NCBI RefSeq assembly: GCF_030406725.1
Contig: NZ_CP129107.1
Span: 62,001-126,000 of the forward strand
DNA from: Alteriqipengyuania flavescens
Lineage (GTDB): Bacteria > Pseudomonadota > Alphaproteobacteria > Sphingomonadales > Sphingomonadaceae
Length of the DNA: 64,000 nt
Direction of reading: 5' to 3'
Shown: in pieces, positions 35,861 to 44,674 of the stretch
Layout: every line of letters starts with the position of its first letter
Numbering within the stretch: the stretch's first letter is position 1
Notes under the pieces: model-generated
The model's database searches: none
Told to the model about the DNA's origin: nothing
The model's input: only the letters and a program-made list of their open reading frames with translations
Translations under genes and position numbers: made by a program

Positions 35861-36799
35861 ATGATGATGCGACTCGGATTGAAAATGGGTGTTTGCGCGC
35901 TGGCCCTGGCAGCGGCCGCGTGTTCGGAAGCGGACAATTCCAGCTACACGGACGCTGCGGGCGAAGCCGAAATGGCGCAGGTCGACATGGCAAGCGAGGC
36001 TGCGGTCGAGTCGACTGCGGATGCTGCCACTGCAACCAGCACGACCGAAGCTGGCAGCGTGCCCGAACTCGAAATGCCGGCGACGATGCCCAAGATCGCC
36101 TATGAATACCAGTACGGTTTCAGCCTGCCGGGCGACGACATCGTCGACCTGCAGCGGCGCCATGCCGACATGTGCGAGGCGAAAGGGCCGGAGGTGTGCC
36201 GGATCCTCGGCATGACCGGCGCCAGTGCCGACAACGAAGGCCAGGGCAGGCTGGAACTGGCAGTGCGGTCCGAAGTCGCACGCGGCTTCGGCAGCGAGCT
36301 GGCGCAGGCGACGGAGAATGCGGGCGGTGAGCAAGTCTCCACCGGAATCACGGGCGAGGACCTGTCGAAGCAGATGGTCGATACCGAGGCCCGGCTGGAA
36401 GCGCGCAAGGCGCTGCGCGACCGGCTGATGGCGGACCTCAAGACCCGGCGCGGCTCGGTCGGCGAGATGGTGCAGGCCGAACGCGAGGTGGCGAAAGTCA
36501 CCGAAGAGATCGAGGCGGCCGAGGCATGGGTGGCAGAGATGCAGGGTCGCGTGTCCTTCAGCCGGATGACTCTCGACTACGAAAGCTCGACCCCGATGGG
36601 CGGCAGCTTCTCACGCCCCATCGGCGATGCGCTAGGCAATGTCGGCGGCATTCTGGGCACGGTGATCGCATGGTTGCTGATGCTGGGCGCGGGCGTTGCC
36701 CCGGTCGCGGCGCTGGTGTGGGGTGCGATGCGGATCAACCGCTGGAGCGAACGACGCGACGCCGAACGGATGGCGGCCGAAACGCCGGCGGAAGCCTAG
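35861..36799 (+). CDS. DUF4349 lipoprotein with coiled coil and membrane helix
   Basis: The 312-residue protein has a lipoprotein signal (LALAAAAC, Cys21), an acidic, Ala/Thr-rich linker, and a DUF4349 domain from about residue 80 (ATMPKIAYEYQYGFSLPGDDIVDLQRRH), with the long helix QMVDTEARLEARKALRDRLMADLKTR and a C-terminal membrane segment (LGTVIAWLLMLGAGVAPVAALVWG). GGAGAGG precedes the first of three adjacent ATG codons. It probably spans or bridges the envelope. The last four bases overlap the convergent ferredoxin stop. Confidence 0.88.
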   Translation: MMMRLGLKMGVCALALAAAACSEADNSSYTDAAGEAEMAQVDMASEAAVESTADAATATSTTEAGSVPELEMPATMPKIAYEYQYGFSLPGDDIVDLQRRHADMCEAKGPEVCRILGMTGASADNEGQGRLELAVRSEVARGFGSELAQATENAGGEQVSTGITGEDLSKQMVDTEARLEARKALRDRLMADLKTRRGSVGEMVQAEREVAKVTEEIEAAEAWVAEMQGRVSFSRMTLDYESSTPMGGSFSRPIGDALGNVGGILGTVIAWLLMLGAGVAPVAALVWGAMRINRWSERRDAERMAAETPAEA

Positions 36800-37119
36800 C
36801 GGCTCTGGTCGTAGGACGTGGGCGGGATCGTTATGGCGATCCCGTCCAGTTCCGCCGTCAGCTCGATCTGGCAGGACAGCCGCGAATTCGCACGCGCGGC
36901 GGCGGCAAGGTCCAGCATGTCCTCTTCCTCCTCGCGCGGCGGTTCCAGTTTCTCGAACCATTCGCGCGCGACGTAAACGTGGCAGGTGGAGCACGCCATC
37001 TGCCCCTCGCACGTCCCCTCCAGCGGCAAGCCGGCGTTCTGGGCCACGGTGAGCAGGCTCTCGTCCTCGCCCGCTTCCACGCTCAGCACCGTGCCGTCGC
37101 GGCGGGTGAAGTTGACCAT
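36796..37119 (-). CDS. Adrenodoxin-type 2Fe-2S ferredoxin
   Basis: The 107-residue protein binds one 2Fe-2S cluster through CEGQMACSTCHVYV (Cys-x5-Cys-x2-Cys) and a fourth Cys in RLSCQIEL. It is of the adrenodoxin/Isc-Fdx type. I chose the ATG at 37119 (MVNFTRRDGTVLSVEAGEDESLL). It starts five bases after the second cysteine desulfurase stop codon, which suggests electron supply for Fe-S cluster assembly. Confidence 0.93.
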   Translation of the reverse strand: MVNFTRRDGTVLSVEAGEDESLLTVAQNAGLPLEGTCEGQMACSTCHVYVAREWFEKLEPPREEEEDMLDLAAAARANSRLSCQIELTAELDGIAITIPPTSYDQSR

Positions 37120-37124
37120 GACGC

Positions 37125-38222
37125 TCACTGCTGGCGATCCGCCGCGGCGTTGATCAACTCCGCCGCTTCCTCGATTTCCGCCAGCGTGGTGTAGCGGCCC
37201 CAGCCCAGCCGGATCGAGCTTTTCGCCTTCTTCGCCGACAGGCCGATCGCTTCCAGCACATGGCTCGGCCGGCCCGATCCGCTGGCGCAGGCGGACCCGG
37301 CAGAGAACATCACCTTGCGGCAATCGCTCATCAGGCGGTTCACATCGAGCCCCTTGCGGCGGATGTTGAGATTGCCGTGCCAGCGCGTGTCCTCGCTACC
37401 GTTCAGGTCCCAGTCGGCGAAGAGGATGCGGGCGCGCTGCCAGAGCGTTTCGACGTGCTCCGCATCGCGGCCCATGCGGTCCTTGCATTCCGCCACCGCG
37501 GCGCCGAAGCCGGCGCACAGTGCCGGGCTCAGCGTGCCCGAACGCAGGCCAAATTCCTGCCCGCCGCCGGTCTGCACCTCGCCCAGGTCCACCCCGTTGC
37601 GCACCCACAGCGCACCGATGCCCTTGGGCCCGTGCAGCTTGTGGGCGGAGACGGCGATCAGGTCTGCCCCGGTCACCTCCATCTTGCCGAACGCTTGCAC
37701 CGCATCGCACAGGTACAGCGCGTTCGCCTCTTTCGCCTTGCGGTGCCAGTCGACCGTCGGCTGGATCGTGCCGATTTCGTTATTGACCTGCATCAGGCAG
37801 ACGAGGCGGCAATCGTTCGGCAGGTCCTGTTTCGTGTTGCACTGCCCGTCTTTCCCCACGTTCAGGATATGCGCCGCCCCCAATGCGCGGGCGGTGTCCA
37901 GCACGCAGGCATGTTCGATTGCGGATACCGAGACGCTGCCGCGCGGCTTGCCCTCGCTGCGCGCCGCAGACAGCACGCCGCGGATGGCGAGGTTGACCGC
38001 CTCGGTCGCGCCGGAAGTAAAGATGACCCGGCCGTTGGCGGGAAACAGGGAGGCGACCTGCTCGCGCGCCATCTCAACCGCGGCATGGGCCGCGCGCCCC
38101 ATGCGGTGCGGGCTGTGCGGATTGCCGAACCCCTCGCCCCCCGGCCCGTCGAGCCAGCGCAGCATGGCATCGCGCGCTTCGGGCGCCAGCGGGGTCGTGG
38201 CCTGGTAATCAAGATAGATCAT
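37125..38222 (-). CDS. Cysteine desulfurase, second gene of the pair
   Basis: The 365-residue PLP enzyme takes sulfur from cysteine for Fe-S clusters or tRNA thiolation. The N-terminal MIYLDYQATTPLAPEARDAM, the PLP lysine in IAVSAHKLHGPKGIGAL and the persulfide Cys loop MFSAGSACASGSGRPSH are all present. Its ATG at 38222 overlaps the preceding desulfurase stop codon (ATGA), and it is followed by the ferredoxin. The N-terminus (MIYLDYQA) and the short Cys loop place it near IscS/NifS-like enzymes. No IscU, SufU or SufE gene is adjacent. Confidence 0.94.
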   Translation of the reverse strand: MIYLDYQATTPLAPEARDAMLRWLDGPGGEGFGNPHSPHRMGRAAHAAVEMAREQVASLFPANGRVIFTSGATEAVNLAIRGVLSAARSEGKPRGSVSVSAIEHACVLDTARALGAAHILNVGKDGQCNTKQDLPNDCRLVCLMQVNNEIGTIQPTVDWHRKAKEANALYLCDAVQAFGKMEVTGADLIAVSAHKLHGPKGIGALWVRNGVDLGEVQTGGGQEFGLRSGTLSPALCAGFGAAVAECKDRMGRDAEHVETLWQRARILFADWDLNGSEDTRWHGNLNIRRKGLDVNRLMSDCRKVMFSAGSACASGSGRPSHVLEAIGLSAKKAKSSIRLGWGRYTTLAEIEEAAELINAAADRQQ

Positions 38223-39283
38223 GCGCCCACCCCTGCCAGTTCGTACCACGTCTCGCAAAACCTCTCGACATCGGCGCGGGTCGTGCTCCAGCCGAAACTG
38301 ACGCGGATGACCCGCTCGGCAAGGCCGGGATCGAAGCCCATCGCCTCGAACACCCGGCTGGTCTTGAGCGTGCCGGACGAACACGCGCTACCCTGCGACA
38401 GGGCGATGCCGGCCATGTCGAAACGCATCACCTGCGCGCTGGCAGACATTCCGGGCATGGCGAGCGGCAGGATATAGGGCGATGTTTCCGCCAACATGTC
38501 CGGGATCCACGGCAGGCCAGCCGCCACGATGCGCTCCTTGAGCGTGCCGAGCGGCGCGAGGATGGCGGGGTCGAGATAGTACTGCTTGGCCGCTTCCAAT
38601 GCGGCTGCCATGCCCAGCGCGCCGGGCAAATTCTCCGTCCCGCGCCGATAGCCACGTTCCTGCCCGCCCGCCGGTTCAAGCATGGCGAAGTCGCGAACCA
38701 GCAGCGCACCGACGCCGATCGGCCCGCCGAACTTGTGCGCCGAAACGATTGCCATGTCGCACGGCGGCAGGGGCATCTTCGCGGCACCCTGCGAACAATC
38801 GGCGAGCAGGCGGCCGCCCGCATCGCGCACCATTGCGGCAATGGCAGCCATGTCCTGCACCACGCCAGTTTCGGAATTGACTTGCTGGATGGCGACAACC
38901 GGCGCTTCCCGCTCGAGCGCCTCGTGCAACGCGCCCATGTCGATCCTGCCATCGGGGCGGACCGGGAGCTGCTCAGCAACCGGCGCGGCATTGCGCACCG
39001 CGTCGTGCTCGACGCTGAAGACGAGGCGCGCACCGCCCTTGGCCTTGCTTAGTGCCAACGCCGCCGCCTCGCTAGCGCCTGAGGTCAGGATGACTTCGCC
39101 TTCCCAACCGAGCGCTGCCTTGATCCGGGCTCTTGCGTCTTCGAGCGCGGCGCGGGCCTTGCGGCCTTCGGCATGCGGACTGCTTGGATTGGCCCAGATG
39201 GCAAAGCCCTCCTCCATCGCGGCGCGAGCTTCGGGGCGCAGCGGGCTGCTGGCGGCGTGGTCGAGATAGATGCGGTCGGTGAC
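38219..39283 (-). CDS. Cysteine desulfurase without a standard start codon, first gene of the pair
   Basis: The frame encodes about 354 residues of a NifS/IscS-like enzyme, with the PLP lysine in IVSAHKFGGPIGVGAL and the persulfide Cys in ALSQGSACSSGTLKTS. The family N-terminus RIYLDHAASSPLRPEARAAM lies upstream of the first ATG (39217). A GGAGG ribosome site followed by five bases points to GTC at 39281-39283 (then Thr-Asp-Arg-Ile-Tyr). No ATG, GTG or TTG lies in that frame between 39217 and about 39370. Either GTC is used, a GTG was mutated by one base, or there is a read error. A TATATA box near 39377-39384 may be the promoter. Confidence 0.85.
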   Translation of the reverse strand, partial: VTDRIYLDHAASSPLRPEARAAMEEGFAIWANPSSPHAEGRKARAALEDARARIKAALGWEGEVILTSGASEAAALALSKAKGGARLVFSVEHDAVRNAAPVAEQLPVRPDGRIDMGALHEALEREAPVVAIQQVNSETGVVQDMAAIAAMVRDAGGRLLADCSQGAAKMPLPPCDMAIVSAHKFGGPIGVGALLVRDFAMLEPAGGQERGYRRGTENLPGALGMAAALEAAKQYYLDPAILAPLGTLKERIVAAGLPWIPDMLAETSPYILPLAMPGMSASAQVMRFDMAGIALSQGSACSSGTLKTSRVFEAMGFDPGLAERVIRVSFGWSTTRADVERFCETWYELAGVGA

Positions 39284-39452
39284 GTAGGCCTCCAGTCGAG
39301 GGGGAAGGAACAGGCAGGTCGCTTTCGCGGCGCGGGCGCGAACCGCCGAAATCGTTGCGAAAACGGCGCTTCGCCCTATATAGGCGCCGACCCGGCATGC
39401 GCCAGCGCTGCATTGCCGACCACCGCATCACTTCACTTGCGAGAACCGCACC

Positions 39453-40109
39453 ATGCCCGCCGTCATTTTTCCCGGTCCCGAAGGTCGTCTAGAGGGGCGC
39501 TTCCAGCCGGCCCCGCGTCCGCGCGCACCCGTCGCCATGATCCTGCACCCGCACAGCCAGAGCGGCGGGACGATGAACGACCAGATCGTGCAGCGCCTGT
39601 ACAAGACCTTCGTCAATCGCGGCTTCGCCGTGCTGCGCTTCAATTTTCGCGGCGTCGGCCGCAGCCAGGGCAGCTTCGACAACGGTATCGGCGAGCTGAA
39701 CGATGCCGCCGCCGCGCTCGACTGGGTGCAGACGATCCATCCCGAAGCGCAGGTCACCTGGGTCGCCGGCGTCAGCTACGGCGCGCTGATCGGCATGCAG
39801 CTGCTGATGCGCCGCCCGGAAATCCGGGGCTTCATCTCTGTCGCCCCGCCGGCGAATATGTACGACTTTTCCTTCCTCGCCCCCTGCCCCGCCAGCGGCA
39901 TTTTCGTGCAGGGCGCGGCAGACACTGTGGTACAGCCGGCGGCTGTGGAAAAGCTTGTGGAAAAGCTGCGGACGCAAAAGCATATCACGATCCACCACGA
40001 CGTGATCCCGCGTGCGAACCATTTCTTCGAGAATGAACAGGCCGAATTGATGCGGTCGATCGACAACTATCTCGACTTCCGGCTGGACCCGGCCTGCCCG
40101 ATCCGCTGA
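39453..40109 (+). CDS. Alpha/beta hydrolase (dienelactone hydrolase-like fold)
   Basis: The 218-residue protein has the alpha/beta hydrolase fold, with the oxyanion region MILHPHSQSGGTMND, the strand FAVLRFNFRGVGRSQG and the nucleophile elbow VAGVSYGALIGM, in which Ser is flanked by glycines. The C-terminal block IHHDVIPRANHFFENE supplies the catalytic His. Homologues are common next to cysteine desulfurases in alphaproteobacteria, though their substrate is unknown. It is divergent from the desulfurase genes and has its own terminator. Confidence 0.9.
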   Translation: MPAVIFPGPEGRLEGRFQPAPRPRAPVAMILHPHSQSGGTMNDQIVQRLYKTFVNRGFAVLRFNFRGVGRSQGSFDNGIGELNDAAAALDWVQTIHPEAQVTWVAGVSYGALIGMQLLMRRPEIRGFISVAPPANMYDFSFLAPCPASGIFVQGAADTVVQPAAVEKLVEKLRTQKHITIHHDVIPRANHFFENEQAELMRSIDNYLDFRLDPACPIR

Positions 40110-40130
40110 GCGGGGCAAATCCGAACTTCG

Positions 40131-40158
40131 AAGGGGCGGTCCGAGGGCCGCCCTTTTT
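40131..40158 (+). terminator. Terminator after the alpha/beta hydrolase
   Basis: AAGGGGCGG pairs with CCGCCCTTT around a loop of about eight bases, and runs into TTTTTC. It lies about 20 bp after the hydrolase stop codon. Confidence 0.75.
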
Positions 40159-40275
40159 CGTTCTGCTTTCACTCGGGAGGCCCGGGCGAAGCACCACCTT
40201 GCAAAAGCATCCTCGTTATGTAATGTTATCACATGACTCGCAAACCAGTGCGAGCACGAGTGAGAGGAACCGCCC

Positions 40276-40989
40276 ATGTCCTATGCCCAACAGACAATAA
40301 CCCCCGCCCAGCGCGTTTCATCGGTCGGCACGGTGGTGCTGATCCACGCCGGCATCGGCGCATTGCTCGTCGTCGGCCTCAACGCCACCGGCGTGATCGG
40401 CGCTGCCCCCGAGCGCATCGACACGTTCGAAATACCCGAGGACAAACCGACACCGCCCCCGCCGCCCGAGCCGGACCAGCCCGAGCGGACCGAAGTCGAA
40501 AGCGTCATCACGATGCCCCCCGTTCCGAACCCGATTCCGCGTCCGGACGATTTCCGCACGCCGACGACCGACGAAAATGCGAACGAAGGCGTTACCGCCG
40601 ATCCCAACGCCAATGACGAGCGCCCCAGTCCCGGGCCAAGCGCATCGCCGTCGGCATCCCCCAGTCCTTCACCCAGTCCGCCCCCGCTGTTCGACCCCCT
40701 CCCTCCGCGCCCCAGTAACGAACAAGGCGGTTGGGTCACCGCGCGCGACTATCCTTCGATCGAGCTGCGCCGCGGCAACGAGGGTGTGACGGCCTACCGC
40801 CTCTCTGTCTCCAGCAGCGGCCGGGTGTCGGCCTGCCAGGTCACACGTTCCTCCGGCCACTCCCGCCTGGACGAGAAGGCTTGCGACGCAATCACGCGCC
40901 GCGCCCGCTTCACGCCGGCACAGGACCGGAACGGCAATTCGGTGGTCGGCACATACACCGGCCAGGTGCGCTGGCAAATCCCGCGCTAG
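40276..40989 (+). CDS. TonB-family energy transducer
   Basis: The 237-residue protein has a short cytoplasmic N-terminus, one membrane helix (about 18-38: VGTVVLIHAGIGALLVVGLNATGV), a Pro-rich periplasmic linker (DKPTPPPPPEPDQPE and PSPGPSASPSASPSPSPSPPP) and a TonB C-terminal domain (RLSVSSSGRVSACQVTRSSGHSRLDEKACDAITRRARFTPA). It should transmit proton-motive energy to outer-membrane receptors. ExbB and ExbD genes are not adjacent. The ATG has GAGAGGA upstream. Confidence 0.93.
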   Translation: MSYAQQTITPAQRVSSVGTVVLIHAGIGALLVVGLNATGVIGAAPERIDTFEIPEDKPTPPPPPEPDQPERTEVESVITMPPVPNPIPRPDDFRTPTTDENANEGVTADPNANDERPSPGPSASPSASPSPSPSPPPLFDPLPPRPSNEQGGWVTARDYPSIELRRGNEGVTAYRLSVSSSGRVSACQVTRSSGHSRLDEKACDAITRRARFTPAQDRNGNSVVGTYTGQVRWQIPR

Positions 40990-41005
40990 GCCGGACTACT
41001 TGCCA

Positions 41006-41209
41006 TCATTCGCTGTCGCTCGCCGCATCCAGGATCGGCGAGCGACCGCTGGCATCGGGCGCGGCGATGATCGCGATATTGCCCGCCATCACCAGCGCCA
41101 GCACCACCATCAGTCCTGCCTGCTTGCGGTGGCCGGCACGAAACGCACAGACCGCGCCCACCAGCAGCGCGATGGCTGCGATCGCCACAATGGAAAGTAC
41201 CGTGTCCAT
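41006..41209 (-). CDS. Small two-helix membrane protein, unknown function
   Basis: This 67-residue protein has two hydrophobic helices (MDTVLSIVAIAAIALLVGAVCAF and LMVVLALVMAGNIAIIAA) joined by a basic loop (RAGHRKQAG) and ends in an acidic tail. The ATG at 41209 is preceded by AAGGC. A longer frame upstream overlaps the divergent DUF3597 promoter region and was rejected. I know of no function. Confidence 0.65.
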   Translation of the reverse strand: MDTVLSIVAIAAIALLVGAVCAFRAGHRKQAGLMVVLALVMAGNIAIIAAPDASGRSPILDAASDSE

Positions 41210-41320
41210 CGGATTGCCTTCTGCCTCAATATGGCGGAAATGTCCGCCCAAGCGGGACCGATCCGCGCCCGCGTGCGTTGAACCGGTGACCTCATAATAA
41301 CAAACCAAAGGAGCCACCAC

Positions 41321-41704
41321 ATGGGCATTTTCTCATCCATCAAGAACGCGATTTTCGGCAAGGACCAGCCCAAGCCGGCACCGCCGGAAGAGGCGCAGAA
41401 GGCGCGCGACAATTCGATCACGGCGGAGGCGCTGCGCAACATCAGCCGCGCGGGTTCGGTCGACGTGGAAGACCGTCTGTCCAAGATGGACGGCGCCGAT
41501 CGCCTCAACTGGCGGACCTCCATCGTCGACCTGATGAAGCTGCTCGGCATCGATTCCAGCTACGAGAACCGCAAGGAACTTGCGCAGGAAATGGGCCGCA
41601 CCGATTACGAAGGCAGCGCGGAAGATAATATCTGGCTGCATCGCCGCACCATGCAGGAACTGGCGCTGAACGGCGGCAAGGTTCCCGACAAGATGCTCGA
41701 CTAA
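41321..41704 (+). CDS. DUF3597 domain-containing protein
   Basis: The 127-residue protein is a DUF3597 member: MGIFSSIKNAIFGKD at the N-terminus, then a compact helical domain DVEDRLSKMDGADRLNWRTSIVDLMKLLGIDSSYENRKELAQEMG. The fold and role are not established, although the family appears in soil and water proteobacteria. It is predicted soluble. AAAGGAG precedes the ATG by about nine bases. Confidence 0.92.
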   Translation: MGIFSSIKNAIFGKDQPKPAPPEEAQKARDNSITAEALRNISRAGSVDVEDRLSKMDGADRLNWRTSIVDLMKLLGIDSSYENRKELAQEMGRTDYEGSAEDNIWLHRRTMQELALNGGKVPDKMLD

Positions 41705-41744
41705 GCGTTTGACTCCAATCCATGGCGCGGCGATCAACCGCGCC

Positions 41745-43607
41745 ATGGACACGACGAAATTCACACGCCGCCAGACCCTCGCATCGCTCGGTGCGGGGGT
41801 TTCGCTTGCCGCGCTTCCGGGATGTGCGCAGCAATTGACACGGCCCGCAGGACCGCAGGGCGGTGGACTGCTGCCAATCGACAATGCATCGGCCAACGCC
41901 TTCCTCGAACGGATCGCCTACAATCTGCTGAAGCACGAGCCGGAGCGGGCGACCGGCCTCGGCGTCGATACCGGCGAATACGCCTATCTTCGCGGACAGC
42001 TGGAAGACCAGTCGCCCGATGGCCAGGCGGCGCTGGCCGAAACCCTCAAAAGCGACCTTGCCCTGGTCCGCTCGCTCGACACCTCCGCGCTCGATGCCGA
42101 CACGCGCACCAGCCTTGAGGTGGTCGAAAGCGCCTACGACGTCGCGACGGCGGGGTTCGATCTTCCTTATGGCGACATTCCTATCGGCAGCTGGCGCACG
42201 GCGCCCTATGCCGTGATCCAGAACGTCGGGACCTATCTCGACATGCCGCGCCTCCTCGATAGCACGCACCCGCTGAAGACGCCGGACGATGCGGAGGCGT
42301 ATGCCGAGCGGCTGCGCGCCCTCCCCGCCGTGCTCGACGGGGAACTGGCGCGGATGCGCGAGGCCCGCGGCATGGGCGTGGTCCCGCCGTCCTTCCTGCT
42401 CGACAAGGCGATCGCGCAAATGGAAAGCACGTTGTCCATGGCGCGCAGCGGGGAGCTGTTCCTGGCCCAGTTGTCGGAGAACCTGTCCGATACCGGCATC
42501 GCGCGCGCTTGGCCGATGGAACTGAACCCGCTCGTCACCGGGCCGATTGCCGGCGCGCTCGGCCGCCAGCTGTCCGAACTGAGGGTGCAACGCGGCATGG
42601 CGACCGGCGATCCCGGCATGTCCGCCCGCCCGCGCGGCGACGAATGGTATGCCTGGGCGCTGCGGTCCAGCACCACCACCACCATGTCGCCCGACGAGGT
42701 TCACGAACAGGGCCTCGAGGAACTGGCCCTGCTGCATGACCGGATGGACCCGATCCTGCGCGAAATCGGCTACACCTCCGGCACGGTGGGGGAGCGGATG
42801 CAGGCGCTGAGCGAAGATCCGCGCTACAAGTTTGCCGAAGGCGATCCCGGCCGCGCGGAGATCATGGCCTTCATCGAAGAGCGTATCGGCTGGATCAAGG
42901 GCCAGATGCCGCGCGCCTTCAACACGCTGGTCGATCCCCGACTGGAAGTGAAGCGCCTGCCGCTGGCCGAAGAACCCGGCGCGCCGGGCGCATATGGCGG
43001 CGCAGGCAGCAAGGACGGCTCCATCCCGGGGCGCATGTGGATCAACCTGCGCACCACCGACCTGCACCGCAAATACGACCTCGCCGACCTGACCTTTCAC
43101 GAGACCATTCCGGGCCACGTGTGGGAAGGCGAATATTCCAACCGCCTGCCGCTGATCCGCTCCATTCTCGCCTTCAACGCCTTCAGCGAAGGCTGGGCGC
43201 TGTACGCCGAACAGCTGGCCGACGAGCTTGGCGCCTATGACGATTTCAAGGTCGGCCGTCTCGGCTATCTCCAGTCGCTCGCCTTCCGTGCCTGTCGCAT
43301 GGTGGTGGACACCGGCCTCCACCACAAGCGCTGGAGCCGCGAGCGCGCTGTCGACTTCTTCGTCGAGCGCAACGGATCGAAGCGGGAGGAAGTCGAAAGC
43401 GAGGTCGACCGCTATTGCAGCTGGCCCGGCCAGGCCTGCGGCTACAAGCTGGGCCACAGCGAGATCGTGCGCCAGCGCGGCCGCGCGCAGGCGGCGATGG
43501 GCTCGGCCTACGACTTCAAGGGCTTCAACGACGCCGTGATCCTGGGCGGCAACGCGCCGCTGGACGTGCTGGCGAAGAACGTGGACCGTTATATCGCGAG
43601 CGTCTGA
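41745..43607 (+). CDS. DUF885 family peptidase-like lipoprotein
   Basis: The 620-residue protein belongs to DUF885, metallopeptidase-like proteins with the signature HETIPGH (here LTFHETIPGHVWEGEYSN) and a later glutamate in FNAFSEGWALYAEQLADELG. The N-terminus carries a twin-arginine-like signal (FTRRQTLASLGAG) followed by a lipobox LPGC (Cys27). It is therefore probably a Tat-exported lipoprotein. I chose the ATG at 41745; a TTG at 41709 is upstream but less likely. The substrate is unknown. Confidence 0.93.
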   Translation: MDTTKFTRRQTLASLGAGVSLAALPGCAQQLTRPAGPQGGGLLPIDNASANAFLERIAYNLLKHEPERATGLGVDTGEYAYLRGQLEDQSPDGQAALAETLKSDLALVRSLDTSALDADTRTSLEVVESAYDVATAGFDLPYGDIPIGSWRTAPYAVIQNVGTYLDMPRLLDSTHPLKTPDDAEAYAERLRALPAVLDGELARMREARGMGVVPPSFLLDKAIAQMESTLSMARSGELFLAQLSENLSDTGIARAWPMELNPLVTGPIAGALGRQLSELRVQRGMATGDPGMSARPRGDEWYAWALRSSTTTTMSPDEVHEQGLEELALLHDRMDPILREIGYTSGTVGERMQALSEDPRYKFAEGDPGRAEIMAFIEERIGWIKGQMPRAFNTLVDPRLEVKRLPLAEEPGAPGAYGGAGSKDGSIPGRMWINLRTTDLHRKYDLADLTFHETIPGHVWEGEYSNRLPLIRSILAFNAFSEGWALYAEQLADELGAYDDFKVGRLGYLQSLAFRACRMVVDTGLHHKRWSRERAVDFFVERNGSKREEVESEVDRYCSWPGQACGYKLGHSEIVRQRGRAQAAMGSAYDFKGFNDAVILGGNAPLDVLAKNVDRYIASV

Positions 43608-43628
43608 CCGCGTGCGGCGGGAGCAGCC

Positions 43629-44561
43629 TCAGCGCGGCTCCCACACGCGGACCCAGTCCACTTCCATCGCCAGTTCGCCGGCTTTGATCCGGTCGACCGT
43701 TTCCTGCGGCACGCCATAATAGGGCGTTTCGATGGAATTGACGTTGAAGGGATAGACCCCGCCGACCGCGAAATTGAGAATGATGTACTGCTCGCGGTCG
43801 AAGCGCCACGCGCCGTAGCGTTCGATATCGGCCTTGGTGACACGGTAATATTCGATGTCGTCGACCGAAAAGATAAGCGCGTCGGGCGTGCGCTCCACGG
43901 CATAGGTGTGCCATCCGCTGACATCCTGGCCTTGCGAGAAGTAATAGCGCTTCAGGATCGGGGTGTCCCCAGAATAGCCGGGCCCGTGGATGGCCGAATT
44001 CACCCACGTGGGATCGCCGACATATTCCATGATGTCGGTCTCGCCCGAATCCGGCCACTGGCCATAGCCGAGCATCCAGAAGGCGGGCCACACGCCGACT
44101 GCCACCGGCATGCGGATGCGCGCGGCGACCTTACCATAGGTCACGTTGACCTTGTCGCGCGTGTTGATGCGGCCGGACACGAAATCGACTTCGCGGCCGG
44201 TCGGGGTGGCATAATTCTCCTGCCAGACGGGCTTCAACACCAGCGCGCCGCCATCCGCGCCTGCGGGGCGCGAGAACGAGATCGTCTCGGCAGAATCGAT
44301 ATAGGCCTGCTGCTCGTTGTTGACGAAGAACGAAGGCCCTTCGACTGTCCAGACATTGCGATCGAGCGCGTCGGCGTCGAATTCGTCGGACCACACCAGC
44401 TGGAGCGTCGCAGGCGGGGTCGGCGTTGGCGTAACGGTCGGCGGCGGGGTGGAGGGGCGCGCTATTACGCCGGAGCCACCACCCCCGCCCTGGCCCCCGC
44501 CGCAGGATGCGAGCGCGATTGCGCCGAGCGAAGTGGCAAGAATGTTGCGTAGTCCTGGCAT
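43629..44561 (-). CDS. Glycoside hydrolase family 16 lipoprotein
   Basis: This 310-residue protein has a lipoprotein signal (Cys20 in LASC), a Gly/Thr/Pro-rich linker and a GH16 domain. The catalytic signature reads SGETDIMEY, with E174 (nucleophile), D176 and E179 (acid/base). GH16 enzymes cleave beta-1,3 or beta-1,4 glucans and galactans, including laminarin, agar or carrageenan. The ATG at 44561 follows GGGAGAG by five bases. It converges with the DUF885 gene. Confidence 0.95.
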   Translation of the reverse strand: MPGLRNILATSLGAIALASCGGGQGGGGGSGVIARPSTPPPTVTPTPTPPATLQLVWSDEFDADALDRNVWTVEGPSFFVNNEQQAYIDSAETISFSRPAGADGGALVLKPVWQENYATPTGREVDFVSGRINTRDKVNVTYGKVAARIRMPVAVGVWPAFWMLGYGQWPDSGETDIMEYVGDPTWVNSAIHGPGYSGDTPILKRYYFSQGQDVSGWHTYAVERTPDALIFSVDDIEYYRVTKADIERYGAWRFDREQYIILNFAVGGVYPFNVNSIETPYYGVPQETVDRIKAGELAMEVDWVRVWEPR

Positions 44562-44674
44562 AGCTTCTCTCCCGCTCATCGCCGCCCGGCGAGGGAGCCG
44601 GCGGCTGATAACGTTCACAGAAGCTAAACCGCCGACCCTGCGATTGGCAAGGCCGGCGCATAGCTATGCGCGGG

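Noticed and set aside
36796-36800. Frameshift fusion between the DUF4349 gene and the ferredoxin gene
   Set aside because: The two are on opposite strands and merely overlap at their stop codons.
40600-40690. CRISPR-like or tandem repeat DNA
   Set aside because: The repetitive bases encode the Pro/Ser-rich linker of TonB and have no spacer structure.
41505-43457. A 650-codon minus-strand frame across the DUF885 gene
   Set aside because: It mirrors the DUF885 coding sequence; the plus-strand protein has the HETIPGH motif and a lipoprotein signal.
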